From the NCBI GenBank assembly GCA_944739405.2, contig OX123190.2, forward strand, positions 84,387,086 through 84,451,085: DNA of 64,000 nt, given 5' to 3'. Shown piece by piece: positions 62,661 through 64,000 of this stretch. Origin of the DNA: Euclidia mi. Taxonomy: Eukaryota; Arthropoda; Insecta; Lepidoptera; Erebidae. The notes beneath the pieces were generated by a model, which searched no databases, was not told the origin of the DNA, and was given only the letters and a program-made list of their open reading frames with translations. The position numbers and the translations under genes are program-made. The first letter of the stretch is position 1; every line of letters starts with the position of its first letter.

Positions 62661-63271
62661 GACTGTATCAAAATTCATTGCAAAAAAGTATCAAAGTTGT
62701 AGAACTTGTAGAAAATTAAATTTGCAACAAAACATGCTTTGACCAAGTTCTCTGTTCGATCAATAGTTTACAGATAAATAAAAATCTATCCGCACCCGCA
62801 CTCTTTCTAAGACGGCAGCCGAGGAACCAGACGACCCCATAAATTTGGATTAAGTTGTATATTATTAGCCCTCCCTAGAAACCAAAAAAATAAAATTGCG
62901 TCCAATGACAAATGCGACCCTAAATGTAACTTGTCAATGGACTAAATAGCGGTTGAGTATTTATAAAGTCAAATATTTTTACCTGCTGACACGAAACTCC
63001 CCTCGTGGATCTTGTTCAAACTTTGGCGCGTATTGTTGTCGACACAAGACTTGTCACTTGTATTCATGATAAACTCGGTGACGCAGACGTCACGTGGTGC
63101 TTGTTTGTAAGTTTAGTTCTACCGCGGACATATGGATGGCAGTAGGCGCGCACAACGTGGAAGTTCCTCAAGGGCCCGCTAGATGGAACTGTGCCGACGA
63201 CGTCACTTTCTGAATGGCGGTGTTAAGATTCTCCGCGAGCGAATGACCTCCCTCGGAAACGTTTGATCGGT
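62661..63271 (+). promoter_or_regulatory. 5' flank of the U2 gene
   Basis: No TATA box is evident at -30, which fits RNA polymerase II snRNA genes of insects. A proximal sequence element would be expected at about -60 to -40 (63211-63231); the candidate TTTCTGAATGGCGGTGTTAA lies there but I cannot confirm it as a PSE. Confidence 0.3.
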
Positions 63272-63459
63272 ATCGCTTCTCGGCCTTTTGGCTAAGATCA
63301 AAGTGTAGTATCTGTTCTTTTCAGCTTAATATCTGAAAGTTCCCTCACTGAGGGACCAGAATATTAAACTGATTTTTGTAATCAGACGGGATGTTCGGGG
63401 CTCGCTCCACTCCCGTCACGGGTCGGCCCGGCATTGCAGTGCCGCCGGGATCGGCCCAC
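63272..63459 (+). ncRNA. U2 spliceosomal snRNA
   Basis: The 188-nt sequence begins ATCGCTTCTCGGCCTTTTGG, the invariant U2 5' end, and includes the branch-site pairing segment GTGTAGTATCTG at about 63302-63313. It continues through stem-loop II and the Sm-site region (GATTTTTGTAATC at about 63372-63384; ATTTTTGT instead of the usual ATTTTTGG) to the paired 3' stem-loops ending GGATCGGCCCACG. Full length and preserved stems argue for a real gene, though snRNA pseudogenes are common. It sits on the same strand as the zinc-finger gene and probably inside its next intron. U2 pairs with intron branch points in the spliceosome. Confidence 0.92.
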
Positions 63460-63539
63460 GTATTTCCTTATAATTCGTCATGAAAATTATCAGAATTTCT
63501 GTTTGTCCTTCGACCCGCCCGTCACATTGAAAAGAATCT

Positions 63540-64000
63540 AGCAGTCTTTTTGCCGCACAGTTAAATTGAAATTCTCATTTCTTTGCAAATTAAATTGTCT
63601 ACAACTTTGGTCCCGTGTAGCAATTTGTGGTAAATCTTATAATAGTTACAATTACAAATTAATACAAATTAAAATCAAACGGAATTTGCGACAATAATTC
63701 TTTTCAATGTGTTATTTTTTTTTCGTCGCAATTACTACATTTTATTGGTCCAAAACAAGACCCAGTCCTTCAACTTGAGACTCCACAGACTCATAGATTA
63801 CCAATCACCAATTCAATCTCAGCTCCAATTTTCACCCATTAATTACATCGACTTTGAAAACATATGTGGACAAAACTTTAAAATTAAAGCACTCCGTGGG
63901 CTTCTTATAAGTACTTGATATTCTGCCTATGCAAAGGATACTGCAATGTCCTGCTGCCCCTCAATTTTCTGGGAGAGAATAGAGATGCAGAAAAGTAATT
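63540..64000 (+). repeat. Diverged direct repeat, copy 2 (3' of U2)
   Basis: Second copy of the repeat at 62225-62660, with TTTTCAATGTGTTAT, TCCAATTTTCACCCATTA, ACTGCAATGTCCTG and CTGGGAGAGA. It runs to the window edge. A 69-codon open frame inside is not supported. Confidence 0.45.

Noticed and set aside
60188..63271. Further zinc-finger exons downstream of 60187
   Set aside because: No C-x2-C...H-x3-H pattern with splice sites was found; the segment holds a MITE, LINE fragments and repeats.

Overview
The window is eukaryotic and reads as lepidopteran nuclear DNA. It has split genes with GT..AG introns, a U2 snRNA gene, Jockey/I-type LINEs, Penelope-like, P-type, hAT-type and mariner-type elements, typical lepidopteran LINE tails ending in (GATGAT)n, and many scattered TAGGTACCTA-type motifs. 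No prokaryotic features are present. The species cannot be named from the sequence alone.

Layout. 1-4200: a broken LINE, another LINE 3' tail and a broken Penelope-like element (PLE). 4200-6650: no recognisable gene. 6690-8820: a P-type transposase pseudogene, followed to 9970 by an iterated GGGGTAAGAT motif. 10-16.5 kb: foldback elements, tandem copies, LINE tails and a GC-rich patch. 16.5-29.6 kb: two copies of one repeat family in opposite orientation. The first contains a 99-bp minisatellite and a PLE palindrome with a perfect 12-bp target duplication. Between them lie an hAT-like element, a mariner (DD41D) gene with one early stop, a 5'-truncated LINE with poly(A) and target duplication, and a 1.06-kb near-perfect palindrome. 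29.6-35.2 kb: mostly repeats, a THAP-domain remnant and a second PLE copy with a perfect 13-bp target duplication.

The only clear host protein gene begins at 35278 on the plus strand. It encodes an acidic N-terminal region followed by C2H2 zinc fingers. Seven coding exons can be joined in frame from 35278 to 60187, and the gene runs on beyond the window without a stop. A full-length U2 snRNA sequence (63272-63459) lies downstream of the last exon seen, probably inside a later intron.

The outstanding feature is inside this gene. In two consecutive introns the 3' end of the preceding exon, together with its 5' splice site and the start of the intron, has been tandemly amplified. Intron 4 has 16 copies of a 96-bp unit (36831-38277). 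Intron 5 has about 175 copies of an ~120-bp unit (38457-59490, ~21 kb). Each intron-5 unit carries 81 nt of coding sequence (exactly 27 codons, from the last part of finger 3 to half of finger 4), the donor site GTACGT and a variable (CA)n run. The coding part is nearly invariant while CA length varies. Shared variants recur in multi-unit blocks, showing higher-order duplication within the array. The gene therefore appears to contain about 190 extra copies of exon ends with 5' splice sites inside two introns. I know of no described system with this architecture, but assembly error and ordinary unequal crossing-over must be considered first.
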